A stretch of DNA of 12,338 nt from JADHUC01 sp964617665. GTDB taxonomy: Bacteria; Planctomycetota; Planctomycetia; Pirellulales; Pirellulaceae. The stretch spans positions 1 through 12,338 of the forward strand of contig CAZUAH010000418.1 in assembly GCA_964617665.1 (NCBI GenBank), read 5' to 3'. The notes under the pieces were generated by a model. The model searched no databases, had not been told where the DNA came from, and saw only the letters and a list, made by a program, of their open reading frames with translations. Shown piece after piece: positions 1-7,889 of the stretch. Made by a program: the position numbers and the translations under genes. Each line of letters opens with the position of its first letter. The stretch's first letter is position 1.

Positions 1-67
1 AGGATTCGTGAAGTTGTCCGCTGACCCGCCAGCAACACACTCCTAGGACACTACCAAGAACTGGATT

Positions 68-131
68 CGCCCCGCGCTTGCGGGCAGGCGAGTATGGGAG
101 GGGCGGGGGTCGAGCGTAGCGAGCCTCCAGC
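68..131. repeat. GC-rich hairpin-prone stretch at the truncated kinase 5' end
   Basis: Positions 71-75 and 80-84 form a CCCGC/GCGGG stem with a GCTT loop. CGCCCC at 68-73 can alternatively pair with GGGGCG at 100-105. The adjoining text GGGGTCGAGCGTAGCGAGC resembles GC-rich interspersed sequences I associate with planctomycete intergenic DNA. That likeness is from memory and untested. It sits where the kinase N-lobe coding sequence should end, so the first 30 or so residues of the ORF may be non-genic sequence read through in frame. Only one copy is seen in the window. Confidence 0.3.
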
Positions 132-2244
132 ATCAGCCGACGCGCCCCCAGCACGGGATCGTGAACCGTCGACCATCTGGTTATTGCCGAATGCAGACAC
201 GGTCACGTCCCAACATGATTCACACCAGTCGCAAGACCACGTATTGGCAAGCGTTCGTCTAGGGATTCAGGTTGCCGGCGCGTTGCACTACGCACATCAG
301 TGCGGCGTCATCCACCGGGACATCAAACCCTCCAATCTGCTTTTGGGTCGCGATGGACATATTTGGATCACCGATTTCGGTTTGGCACGTCTGCGGTGCG
401 ACGAGGATCTGACGCGAACCGGCGATGTATTGGGAACCGTTCGCTACATGAGTCCCGAACAGGCTGCTGGCAACGCCGTTGACGCGGACGCTCGATCCGA
501 CGTGTATTCGCTGGGTATTACGCTCTACGAATTGCTCACGCTTCGACAGGCAATTCCCTGTCGAGATGCTGGCGATTTTCTGAAACGTGTGGAATGCGAA
601 GAGCCCGCGTCGCCCCGGAGTATCAATTCGGCCGTATCCATTGACTTGGAAACGATCATTCTGAAGGCGATTGCCAAGCAGCCCGCACAGCGTTACGAGA
701 CGACCGCCGAATTTGCAGCTGATTTGCAGCGGTACCTGGACGGCGAGCCGATTCATGCTCGCCGCCCTACATTGATCGACCGCGCGGCAAAATGGTCGCG
801 CCGGCACCGGACTCTGGTGACCTCCGCCGCCGTAATGCTCTTCTTAGGGATTATTGGTTTGGGCACCAGCTGGCTGATGATTGCCAACCAGCAACGCCAA
901 ACACAAGCGGCACTGACACAGGCCGAGGCCAACTGCCAACAGGCGCGCGCCGTGGTAGATGACTTGGGAGCTCGCTATGCCGAGCGTTTGGCGAGACTGC
1001 CGGGGGCCGAACCGATCCGCCGAGAAATGCTAGGCGACGTCTTGGCGTACTATCAGAGTTTTCTCGCTCAAGACCTCCAGGACGCAAACCTGGATGGTGA
1101 TCTAGCGGTGACACAATTCAAGGCCGGACGTGTGGCCGAGCAGTTGGGTGATGCAGCGTCAGCAAAAGCAGCCTATGTCAAGGCGATGGGGATGCTCGGC
1201 AAGCTATCCGAGCAACATCCCGGTGCGACGAAGTATCAAAGCGATCTGGCCTTGTGCTTGAACGGCTTGGGGCGGTTGTACGCCCAATCGCGCCGATATG
1301 ACGAGGCAGAAGCTTCGTATCGTCAAGCGATCGCGATTCAGCAGGCTTTGATCGAGCGTGAGCCCAACCGATCGCGGCACCAGGATCAACATGTCTTGTC
1401 GTATGGAAACCTGAGCATGTCGTTGGGCGAGATGGGCCGAACGAAAGAGGCCAGGGCCGGTTACCGACATGCCATTGAAACGCAGCGTAAGCTGGTGGCG
1501 CAAACGCCCGAGGACGCCATCAGGCTCCATCGCTTGGCAATGAGCCTGAACAACCTGAGCTACTTGGAAAGCAAGAAGGATACGGACAAAGCGAGACAGC
1601 TTTGCCGCGAGTCACTGGCACTTCATCGGCGGTTGGTCCTCGTCGAACCGGAGGCAATAGACTACCAAAACGACCTGGCGATCACGGTCCGCAACCTGGG
1701 GTCTCTGCAAAGCCACGCAGGGCTGCTGAGCGAGGCTTGTGAGGCCTATCGCGAGGCGATTGACATCGGCACGCGACTTACCCTCCAAGCCCCCACCGTG
1801 ATTGCCTATCGCCGCGACTTGGCCGTCAGCTACAACAATCTAGCTGAAACACGATCGAAGCTGGACCAACACGAGGCAGCCTTGGCGGCCTATGCCCAGG
1901 CGCGAAAAATACTCGAGTGCTTGTTGGGCGACGCCCCAGAATTGCTGCGCGAACGCAGTTTGCTGAGCGGTGTGCTCAACAATCAAGCGTTCTCGTTAGA
2001 ACGGCACGGAAGACTCGACGAGGCATTGGCTAACTACGAGGCGGCCATCGCTCATCAGAAGCAGGTTGTCCAAGCCGCGCCAGCCGTGCAACCATTCCGA
2101 GATTTCCTGGTTCGGCAATACGTGAACTACGGCCGATTGTTACGGACTACCGGCAATCAGCAGGCCGCGGAAGTGATTGAATCCGAATATCGGCAACTGA
2201 AAGACCTCGTGGAAGCAACCGCGTCTGATGTGAGAGACAGTTAG
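94..2244 (+). CDS. Ser/Thr protein kinase-TPR protein lacking the kinase N-lobe
   Basis: The 716-residue ORF carries the C-lobe of a Hanks-type Ser/Thr kinase: catalytic loop HRDIKPSN at residues 74-81, DFG at 94-96 and activation-segment end MSPEQA at 119-124. A membrane helix follows at about 241-264, just after an arginine-rich stretch. Residues about 340-690 are helical TPR-type repeats such as LYAQSRRYDEAEASYRQAI. Related planctomycete kinases phosphorylate Ser/Thr residues from a membrane anchor and use the TPR part for partner binding. The N-lobe (glycine-rich loop, beta-3 lysine, alpha-C glutamate) is absent: the homologous-looking part begins only around TDTVTSQ-type linker sequence. 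In frame, a TGA lies at 22-24 and ATG 94 is the only ATG before the catalytic loop, with a weak AGGCGAG upstream. The C-lobe and TPR part have no frameshift. It may be a pseudokinase scaffold or a 5'-truncated remnant. Family assignment is firm; activity is doubtful. Confidence 0.8.
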   Translation: MGGAGVERSEPPASADAPPARDREPSTIWLLPNADTVTSQHDSHQSQDHVLASVRLGIQVAGALHYAHQCGVIHRDIKPSNLLLGRDGHIWITDFGLARLRCDEDLTRTGDVLGTVRYMSPEQAAGNAVDADARSDVYSLGITLYELLTLRQAIPCRDAGDFLKRVECEEPASPRSINSAVSIDLETIILKAIAKQPAQRYETTAEFAADLQRYLDGEPIHARRPTLIDRAAKWSRRHRTLVTSAAVMLFLGIIGLGTSWLMIANQQRQTQAALTQAEANCQQARAVVDDLGARYAERLARLPGAEPIRREMLGDVLAYYQSFLAQDLQDANLDGDLAVTQFKAGRVAEQLGDAASAKAAYVKAMGMLGKLSEQHPGATKYQSDLALCLNGLGRLYAQSRRYDEAEASYRQAIAIQQALIEREPNRSRHQDQHVLSYGNLSMSLGEMGRTKEARAGYRHAIETQRKLVAQTPEDAIRLHRLAMSLNNLSYLESKKDTDKARQLCRESLALHRRLVLVEPEAIDYQNDLAITVRNLGSLQSHAGLLSEACEAYREAIDIGTRLTLQAPTVIAYRRDLAVSYNNLAETRSKLDQHEAALAAYAQARKILECLLGDAPELLRERSLLSGVLNNQAFSLERHGRLDEALANYEAAIAHQKQVVQAAPAVQPFRDFLVRQYVNYGRLLRTTGNQQAAEVIESEYRQLKDLVEATASDVRDS

Positions 2245-3573
2245 ATGAAGAACCGAAAGAAACACGGCGTGCTCGGTTCGACACCCGGACGGGCTTCCCA
2301 GGGCAGACGATCATGCCGACGGCCACTATTCTTTGAACCGCTCGAGCAGCGGAACTTGCTGACGGCAACGTTGGGTGACGGGCAGCTAGATTTTACCGAC
2401 GAGAGCATTTTGGAGGGCACGGAGTACCTAGCTTCATGTGCCGTCGTCGAGCAAGACGATCACGGTCTCCTATTCTGCAAGGTCAGCGACTCAGTCTCGG
2501 CAGATTTCGAATCGGATGACGTGGTTGCTGACATTGTTCAGGGCGATGCCTTTACGATCGCAGTTTCCAATAGCCTAAACCAGTTTGCGGCTCAGCACGG
2601 CGGATTCACTTTGGCTGTGACCGATGACGATCATCGGAATAGCGTTGCCGGTCTGATTGCCGAATCGGCCGACGGCCAAGTTCTCGACAATACACTAACA
2701 TTTGACGCCGAGAACAATTCAGGGACACTACGCTTTTCTTTGGCGGATAGCAGTGTTGTGACCGACGAGGTGCTTCCAGCTGCGGGCGCCAGAGTGACCA
2801 TCGATGTAGTCGTCTCGCCGTTGGCGACGATCGGACCTGAACCGAATCCTTCACCTCCGAGTTCGGGCGGCATCCAGCCATTGGAGCCTGTATTGGGACT
2901 CACGTTGCCGCCGCTCGACGTTCCTTCCTCGGCTCGCCCGTCTGTCGAGACTGGAACCCTGGTCACAGGACTTGCGATTCCCATTCCGTCACCTGCCACA
3001 TCCTCGATTGGAATCGATTCTACGATGGATCGTGGGCAGATTTTCGCTGTCGAATCGGCGCCGTTCACATCGCCTTGGGACACGGGTGTGTCCGCGTCGG
3101 TGACTCGCGCTCCGTTGGGAAACACGTTTCTGGCCCATGGGTTCGGATTTCTCAGAGAGAGTCTGACCACCAGGGTCACTCCCGGAATCCGCACTGCCAT
3201 TGTTCATGCATCGCTAGACACGTACACCATTCCCACTAGACGCGGCAACTCGTCATTCACAGCGCCACGGGGTCCCCGAGCCGAGCACCTGGAATTGTGG
3301 AGAGATTTCCGTAGCAGCTTGCGCGTCGCAGATCATCCGTTGGAGTTTGCCATCGACAAGATCGCCCACGAGCGAGTTCTGCTTGGAATCGACGACGGCG
3401 AGGAAACCACCACAGTGCCATTGCGGCGGTGGGCAGACCACACCGAACCCATCCGTTTGGAGCTCCAACGCGACCGCAGGGACGAAACCCCAACAAGACA
3501 GTATCTGCTGCCTATCGCGCTGCTGGGGCTGTTCAAGTCGCTGAGTATTGCAATCGATCCGAAGCTACCGTAG
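2245..3573 (+). CDS. Exported hypothetical protein with N-terminal LExRxLL signature
   Basis: The 442-residue product begins with a basic stretch (many Lys/Arg in residues 2-26) and then FFEPLEQRNLLTA at 29-41. This is the N-terminal signature of many large planctomycete surface or exported proteins (LEPR-XLL type). The rest is acidic and beta-rich in the first half. A Pro/Ser-rich linker lies near residues 195-215, and a hydrophobic segment near the C-terminus (LLPIALLGLFKSLSIAI) could be a membrane contact. I recognise no enzymatic domain. The start codon directly follows the kinase TAG with no spacer, so translation is probably coupled to the upstream gene and the two are likely one operon. 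No good Shine-Dalgarno of its own is visible. Export is inferred from the signature; function is unknown. Confidence 0.75.
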   Translation: MKNRKKHGVLGSTPGRASQGRRSCRRPLFFEPLEQRNLLTATLGDGQLDFTDESILEGTEYLASCAVVEQDDHGLLFCKVSDSVSADFESDDVVADIVQGDAFTIAVSNSLNQFAAQHGGFTLAVTDDDHRNSVAGLIAESADGQVLDNTLTFDAENNSGTLRFSLADSSVVTDEVLPAAGARVTIDVVVSPLATIGPEPNPSPPSSGGIQPLEPVLGLTLPPLDVPSSARPSVETGTLVTGLAIPIPSPATSSIGIDSTMDRGQIFAVESAPFTSPWDTGVSASVTRAPLGNTFLAHGFGFLRESLTTRVTPGIRTAIVHASLDTYTIPTRRGNSSFTAPRGPRAEHLELWRDFRSSLRVADHPLEFAIDKIAHERVLLGIDDGEETTTVPLRRWADHTEPIRLELQRDRRDETPTRQYLLPIALLGLFKSLSIAIDPKLP

Positions 3574-3696
3574 CCGCAGTGGCCAGGATTTGGATGCGTC
3601 GCCACCGGTGGGGGCCTCCAACGCCAAAGTCTGGGCACTTCGGCTGCGCACCGCACTGTTTGCACCTTTCTCGGCGTGACATCTCTGATCGCTTCC

Positions 3697-3717
3697 GGCC
3701 TTTTCTTGAAAGAGGCC
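3697..3717 (+). terminator. Weak hairpin, possible terminator of the kinase operon
   Basis: GGCCTTTT (3697-3704) pairs with AAGAGGCC (3710-3717) around a CTTGA loop, giving eight pairs including one T-G wobble. No T-run follows, so it is not a canonical intrinsic terminator. It lies about 125 bases beyond the stop of the upstream gene and before the next promoter candidate, a suitable place for transcript ending or processing. Confidence 0.25.
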
Positions 3718-3839
3718 GCACGATTCCAGCCGAATCGAAGGACCGCACCGCTTCCCGGATGCTTTGGCTTCGTGGTGTGCATCAACAAGTACTGGATCGC
3801 CGCATGATCACCCGCGCACAAGATAGTCACAATTAACTA

Positions 3840-3869
3840 TTGCGGCCCTTGCTACTTTGGGTGTATCCT
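3840..3869 (+). promoter_or_regulatory. Weak promoter candidate for the beta-propeller gene
   Basis: TTGCGG at 3840-3845 and TATCCT at 3864-3869 are spaced by 18 bases and could act as -35 and -10 boxes. Transcription would begin near 3876, leaving a leader of about 55 bases before ATG 3933. Both boxes match the housekeeping sigma consensus only partly. Confidence 0.25.
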
Positions 3870-3932
3870 GGAGTTCATAGACGCTGCGGCCCAGCGAGAA
3901 GGCGCCGCATGATCCAGAGAGGACCATTGTTC

Positions 3933-6900
3933 ATGAAACGTTCAACAAAGAAACGCCGACAATCACGCTCACTTCGGCGTCTTGGTGTCGAGACGCTGGA
4001 ATCCCGGCAAATGCTATCGGTGGTCGCGGGCTATCCCGTGGGTCCATCGGTGTTCGATGCACGCGACGACATGTTTGTTGCTGCCCAGGGCAGTCAACAG
4101 AACGAGTTGTCGGTCCTTGCCAACGACAGGGACGTTTATTGGGGGTGGGGCTATCGGACGGTCGACCTACCGAGCCCGCTACCTCAGGGCGATTTCGGTG
4201 AACTTGTCATCTCGAGCGTTTCCGTACCGACGGCCGGTTCCGTCCAGATCGATGTAGACGGCAAGACAATTCTCTACACGCCGCCCAGCGATTTCACGGG
4301 GATTGCCAAGTTCCAATACACCGTGACCAATGTCCAGGACGAGACCCAAGAAGCCGAGGTCTACGTTCACGTCGTCAACCCGGCTGCCGCGGTCAGGGAT
4401 TGGTTCCAAGTCGAACAGGGTAGCAGCGGGGTGGAACTGGATATCCTGAGCAATGACGGTGGCAACGCCGGTGGTTTGCTGCCCGTCGAGTTGACGATCG
4501 TGGAGGTCGCCGATCTTTCCCACGGCGGCACTGCGTCGATCAGCGAAGACGGCCAGACGGTTGTTTACACCCCCGAGCCGGGGTTTGTTGGTCTGGAAAC
4601 GATGCGATACATCGTCGTGGATGAAAACGGCTATCGTGACGAAGCGATCATCCATGCGAGGGTCATCGAAACAGACCCCGACGAGGCCACCTTGGAGATC
4701 GTGCGCCGCGAGGAACTGGAGCAGTTCATTCTCGATCAATCCGTGGCACGGTGGGAGAACACATTCGGTTCACCCGATTGGAGTTCGGTGAATGGGTACT
4801 TTGCCGACTACCGTGGGTACCCTGAGCGTTGGTTGGACGTGGGCCAAGTCGTCCCCTTTGTAGTAGCTGACCAAGCGTTTTCTATGACGACGTCTGGTAC
4901 GACGGCGGTGGACACCAACGCAGAGTCTTTCTCGAACACCAATGTCCAGGTCGAAGGTGTCGACGAAGGCGACTTGGTGAAGACCGATGGCCGTTACCTG
5001 TACATCCTATCCAATCGCAACGATGAACTGGGCCAGCACCACGAAGTGGTGATTGTAGATGCCCAGGATGCATCGGAACTGGTGGTCGTTTCGCGTCTAT
5101 CGCTGGAACACCATGTGCTTGAGCAGTATCTCCATGGAGACCGGCTGACGGTGATTTCGAGCGGATATGGCTGGTCCTATCAACCTGATCTCATGGCGAA
5201 CGAAACGGTTCAGGTGACGGTGTTTGACGTGTCCGACCCAACGGACCCGGCAAAGCTTCATGAGACCGTGATTCAGGGTTCCCGTTTCGGCTCGCGAGCC
5301 ATTGGGGACTATGTCTATCTGGTGACCAAGGCCAACGTCGATTCTACCAGCGTGCTTCCATCCCCAACAACGGAGTGTTTCGAAGAATCGGTCGGCTGCT
5401 TCTATGAAACCAAGCAGCAGTACGTGGATCGTATCGAACCGTTCTTGGCGGATGCCGTCGCGGCCTACGAATCTCACTTGCCAGAGTTCGTCTCCTACGA
5501 TGCAAGTGGCGAAGTGGCGGATTCAGGTTTGTTAGGCGATTCGAAACAACGTCTGGGACTTGACGATTGGGGGCAGTCGACGTACTACGCTTCGATCGCG
5601 TCGATCGACGTGGCGGCTGACGTGCCGGCAGTGGTGTCGGCAACCAGCGTGATCTCGCAATGGTCGTCCGAAGTGTATGTCGCTGTCGACGCTTTGTATC
5701 TATTGGAGGCCGATGGCGGCGGTACCGATATTCGGAAATTCGGCTTGGCAGAAACCGGCGAAATTGCGTATGCCGCTTCTGGATTCATCGACGGACACGT
5801 GTTGAACCAGTTCTCGATCGATCAACACAACGGCTTTCTACGCGTCACGACGCATGGCGGGAATCTGTGGGCCGGCGGCAACAATCTCTATGTCCTGCAG
5901 CAGGTAGCGGATCAACTGGAGGTCGTCGGCGAGATCGAGGGACTCGCGCCGGGCGAGAACATCTACTCGACGCGGTTCATGGGCGATCGAGGCTTCGTCG
6001 TCACCTTCCGTAAGGTCGATCCGCTGTTTGTCATTGATTTGAGTAACCCCACGTCTCCGGAATTGCTTGGGCAACTGAAAGTACCCGGCTATTCCAGCTA
6101 CCTGCAGTTAATCGACGAAAACCACCTACTGGGAATCGGACGCGATGCCGATGAACGGACGGGACTCTATCAGGGCCTGCAGGTTTCCCTGTTCGACTTG
6201 ACCGATTTGACGGATCCGACATTGGTAGATCGCTACTCGTTTGAAGGTGGTCGCAGTACATGGTCGCCGTTGGCGGACGCCTGGAATCTAAAAGACCATC
6301 ATGCGGTCAGCTATTTTTCCGGCCACCAGGTGCTGACGATTCCCTTCTACAGCTCGGGATACAGCGCTGGCAATAACTACGCGGGCGTCGACAATACACC
6401 GATTTTCGACGATCAAACCCGGTCCGCGGTGCGTGTGTTTCAAGTGGATCCCGAGCGGGGCTTCGAAGTTCTGGGACAAGTCGAATTCGATGCGCGAGCA
6501 CACCGCACGGTCCGTATCGGCGAGGTGATGTATTCGTTGTCTACGGACACAGTTAAGGCGACTGAACTACTGAAACCAGAGAACCTACTGTCTGAATTGC
6601 ATGTCGGCCGCGGTGCGGTGGACGACCGTGCTGAAACACAGTCAGACACCGCGATCCGAATTGCAGTCACCGCTAACGATCTGTTCGTTGGGGCAGCCGA
6701 AGGAGAACCGGAGATCGTATTGGTCGATCAACCCGTGCATGGTGGCGTGGTATCGCTTGCCGCCGATGGCCGCAGCATTGACTACACGCCGCCGAGTGGT
6801 TTCTTCGGAAAAGACACATTCCGCTATTCCGTTGCCGCGGACAGCGTGCGTGAGCAGGGGACGGTTACTGTCGATGTTCAATGGAACTGGCATAACAAGG

Positions 6901-7400
6901 ATCAACCGGATGATGTCAATGGAGACGGCCTCGTCACGCCGCTGGACATGCTGATGGTCATCCACTGGGTCAATTCGCGCGGCGTGGGGTCCGTGTCGGA
7001 TGCAGCAATGGCGGCCGCGGGGCGCAGCGAGGATACCGGCGCCGGCTCGATGCAACCGGATGTGAACGATGATGGCCTAATCACACCGCTGGACGTCCTG
7101 ATGCTGATCAACGGTCGATTCAGTCAAACTGTGGCGGCTTCGGAGCTCAGTAGCGGCGAAGGGGAGTATGTCCCCACAGTTTACCGGAACTTCGTTCAAA
7201 CGAAGTCTGCCGTTGTGTCCTCTGTCGCGACTCAATCTGCGATGGTTGCCGATAACGAGCCAGCCCATCCGATCGTCGATCGCCCGTCGAAAACGAGCGC
7301 CGCGGCCCGCGTGCGATTCTTCGACACGTTGGCAGGTGAACCCGAGACCGACGCGAATACTCTGGTTGTCGAGCTCCTGGAACCGATCGGGATGATTTGA
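3933..7400 (+). CDS. Large exported protein: Ig-like modules, PF09826-type beta-propeller, dockerin
   Basis: The product is 1,155 residues from ATG 3933. I chose this start because GAGAGGA lies 9 bases upstream and it puts the basic leader MKRSTKKRRQ first. ATG 3909, with GAGAAGG upstream, is a credible alternative adding 8 residues. The export signature ETLESRQMLS is at 20-29. Two Ig/cadherin-like modules follow (about 40-235; VLANDRD and GFVGLETMRYIV are typical of Big_9-like repeats). NVQVEGVDEGD at 337-347, then VKTDGRYLYILS, is the hallmark of the secreted C-terminal beta-propeller family PF09826, spanning to about residue 880. A third Ig-like module (about 890-985) leads to a dockerin with paired calcium loops DVNGDGLVTPLD (994-1005) and DVNDDGLITPLD (1043-1054). 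A tail of about 95 residues has no recognised domain. The protein is probably surface-attached, binding a partner through dockerin/Ig modules. No catalytic role can be assigned. Confidence 0.88.
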   Translation: MKRSTKKRRQSRSLRRLGVETLESRQMLSVVAGYPVGPSVFDARDDMFVAAQGSQQNELSVLANDRDVYWGWGYRTVDLPSPLPQGDFGELVISSVSVPTAGSVQIDVDGKTILYTPPSDFTGIAKFQYTVTNVQDETQEAEVYVHVVNPAAAVRDWFQVEQGSSGVELDILSNDGGNAGGLLPVELTIVEVADLSHGGTASISEDGQTVVYTPEPGFVGLETMRYIVVDENGYRDEAIIHARVIETDPDEATLEIVRREELEQFILDQSVARWENTFGSPDWSSVNGYFADYRGYPERWLDVGQVVPFVVADQAFSMTTSGTTAVDTNAESFSNTNVQVEGVDEGDLVKTDGRYLYILSNRNDELGQHHEVVIVDAQDASELVVVSRLSLEHHVLEQYLHGDRLTVISSGYGWSYQPDLMANETVQVTVFDVSDPTDPAKLHETVIQGSRFGSRAIGDYVYLVTKANVDSTSVLPSPTTECFEESVGCFYETKQQYVDRIEPFLADAVAAYESHLPEFVSYDASGEVADSGLLGDSKQRLGLDDWGQSTYYASIASIDVAADVPAVVSATSVISQWSSEVYVAVDALYLLEADGGGTDIRKFGLAETGEIAYAASGFIDGHVLNQFSIDQHNGFLRVTTHGGNLWAGGNNLYVLQQVADQLEVVGEIEGLAPGENIYSTRFMGDRGFVVTFRKVDPLFVIDLSNPTSPELLGQLKVPGYSSYLQLIDENHLLGIGRDADERTGLYQGLQVSLFDLTDLTDPTLVDRYSFEGGRSTWSPLADAWNLKDHHAVSYFSGHQVLTIPFYSSGYSAGNNYAGVDNTPIFDDQTRSAVRVFQVDPERGFEVLGQVEFDARAHRTVRIGEVMYSLSTDTVKATELLKPENLLSELHVGRGAVDDRAETQSDTAIRIAVTANDLFVGAAEGEPEIVLVDQPVHGGVVSLAADGRSIDYTPPSGFFGKDTFRYSVAADSVREQGTVTVDVQWNWHNKDQPDDVNGDGLVTPLDMLMVIHWVNSRGVGSVSDAAMAAAGRSEDTGAGSMQPDVNDDGLITPLDVLMLINGRFSQTVAASELSSGEGEYVPTVYRNFVQTKSAVVSSVATQSAMVADNEPAHPIVDRPSKTSAAARVRFFDTLAGEPETDANTLVVELLEPIGMI

Positions 7401-7538
7401 CTTTCCGTGAGCTCAAGATATTCAGCCTACACCCTGACTCCTTGAAGCTCGGGAGTTCACGCGCGCCAACCGGAGGAAAGCCGGACGACGTTCGGTGTCG
7501 CGATAGCAGTAGCGGAATCTCCTCGCAACCTACGCCGT

Positions 7539-7560
7539 CCTCGTCCCCGCCTGGGCGAGG
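7539..7560 (+). terminator. GC hairpin downstream of the beta-propeller gene
   Basis: CCTCGTCC (7539-7546) pairs with GGGCGAGG (7553-7560) around the loop CCGCCT, giving eight pairs with one T-G wobble. It lies about 140 bases after the upstream stop codon and before the TATAAT box. No T-run follows, so termination here is only a possibility. Confidence 0.3.
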
Positions 7561-7611
7561 AGTGAGACGTGCTACATCGCCCGTGGGACCATGCGCCGGT
7601 CCGTCATGCGC

Positions 7612-7617
7612 TATAAT
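7612..7617 (+). promoter_or_regulatory. Perfect -10 hexamer TATAAT upstream of the isomerase-like gene
   Basis: TATAAT matches the housekeeping -10 consensus exactly and sits in an otherwise GC-rich intergenic stretch. The bases at the expected -35 position (about 7589-7594) do not resemble TTGACA and there is no clean extended -10 TG, so activity may need an activator. Transcription would start near 7624. Confidence 0.4.
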
Positions 7618-7760
7618 CTGATTCGTCTCTTGGCCGAAAAGAGAAGCCGCGAGGCTGGATTAATTGCAGTCCACAAGAAGGGCGGGTTCCACAGGTGGAA
7701 ACGGAGATGACAGAGGAAGACGGTTCGACCTACTATCGCTTCCAACCAGGAGGAGTCAGC

Positions 7761-7889
7761 GTGACCAAACCTCGAACGGTGCCAAGCGATGCCCAGTGTA
7801 GTTGGGCCTCGGAGAGCCCCTCCTACGGTACAGAAAGGACAGCCCTGTTCCGAGAACTCAGACAGGAGATGACACCATGTCACAAGTAA
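7761..7889 (+). CDS. Possible small leader ORF overlapping the isomerase-like start
   Basis: A GTG at 7761 is preceded by CAGGAGGAG with about 6 bases of spacing, one of the strongest ribosome-binding sequences in the window. The frame encodes 42 residues, beginning MTKPRTVPSDAQ and ending QEMTPCHK, and stops at 7889. That is 13 bases inside the next gene, whose ATG is at 7877. The frame stays open upstream to a GTG at 7695, giving a 64-residue alternative. I recognise no domain or signal peptide. The overlap would suit translational coupling, but the ORF could also be chance within the leader. Confidence 0.3.
   Translation: MTKPRTVPSDAQCSWASESPSYGTERTALFRELRQEMTPCHK

Larger units (their letters stand above)
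3574..3932. other. Gene-free stretch between the two LExRxLL genes
   Basis: This 359-base stretch holds no convincing gene. The reading frames that cross it on either strand have no recognisable domain, and several run back into the flanking genes as shadows. It contains a hairpin at 3697-3717 and a weak promoter-like pair near 3840-3869. The downstream gene's frame can be read up to a TTG at 3840, but the predicted residues before ATG 3933 look like untranslated leader. Confidence 0.5.
7401..7876. other. Long leader/intergenic region before the Tat-exported isomerase-like gene
   Basis: This 476-base stretch has no recognised gene. It contains a GC hairpin at 7539-7560, a perfect TATAAT at 7612-7617, a short hairpin just downstream (TCTCTT 7626-7631 with AAGAGA 7639-7644) and a small ORF with a strong ribosome site at 7761-7889. 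The predicted untranslated leader would be about 250 bases. Confidence 0.5.

Noticed and set aside
3333..3830. 165-codon minus-strand frame across the end of the LExRxLL gene and the gap after it
   Set aside because: It is mostly antisense to a supported gene, has no recognisable domain and no convincing ribosome site.
3429..3836. 135-codon plus-strand frame overlapping the end of the LExRxLL gene
   Set aside because: Out-of-frame shadow of that gene running into the gap; composition is atypical and no motif is present.
3840..3932. N-terminal extension of the beta-propeller protein from TTG 3840
   Set aside because: It would place 31 residues before the basic leader and export signature and has no good ribosome site; ATG 3933 (or 3909) fits better.
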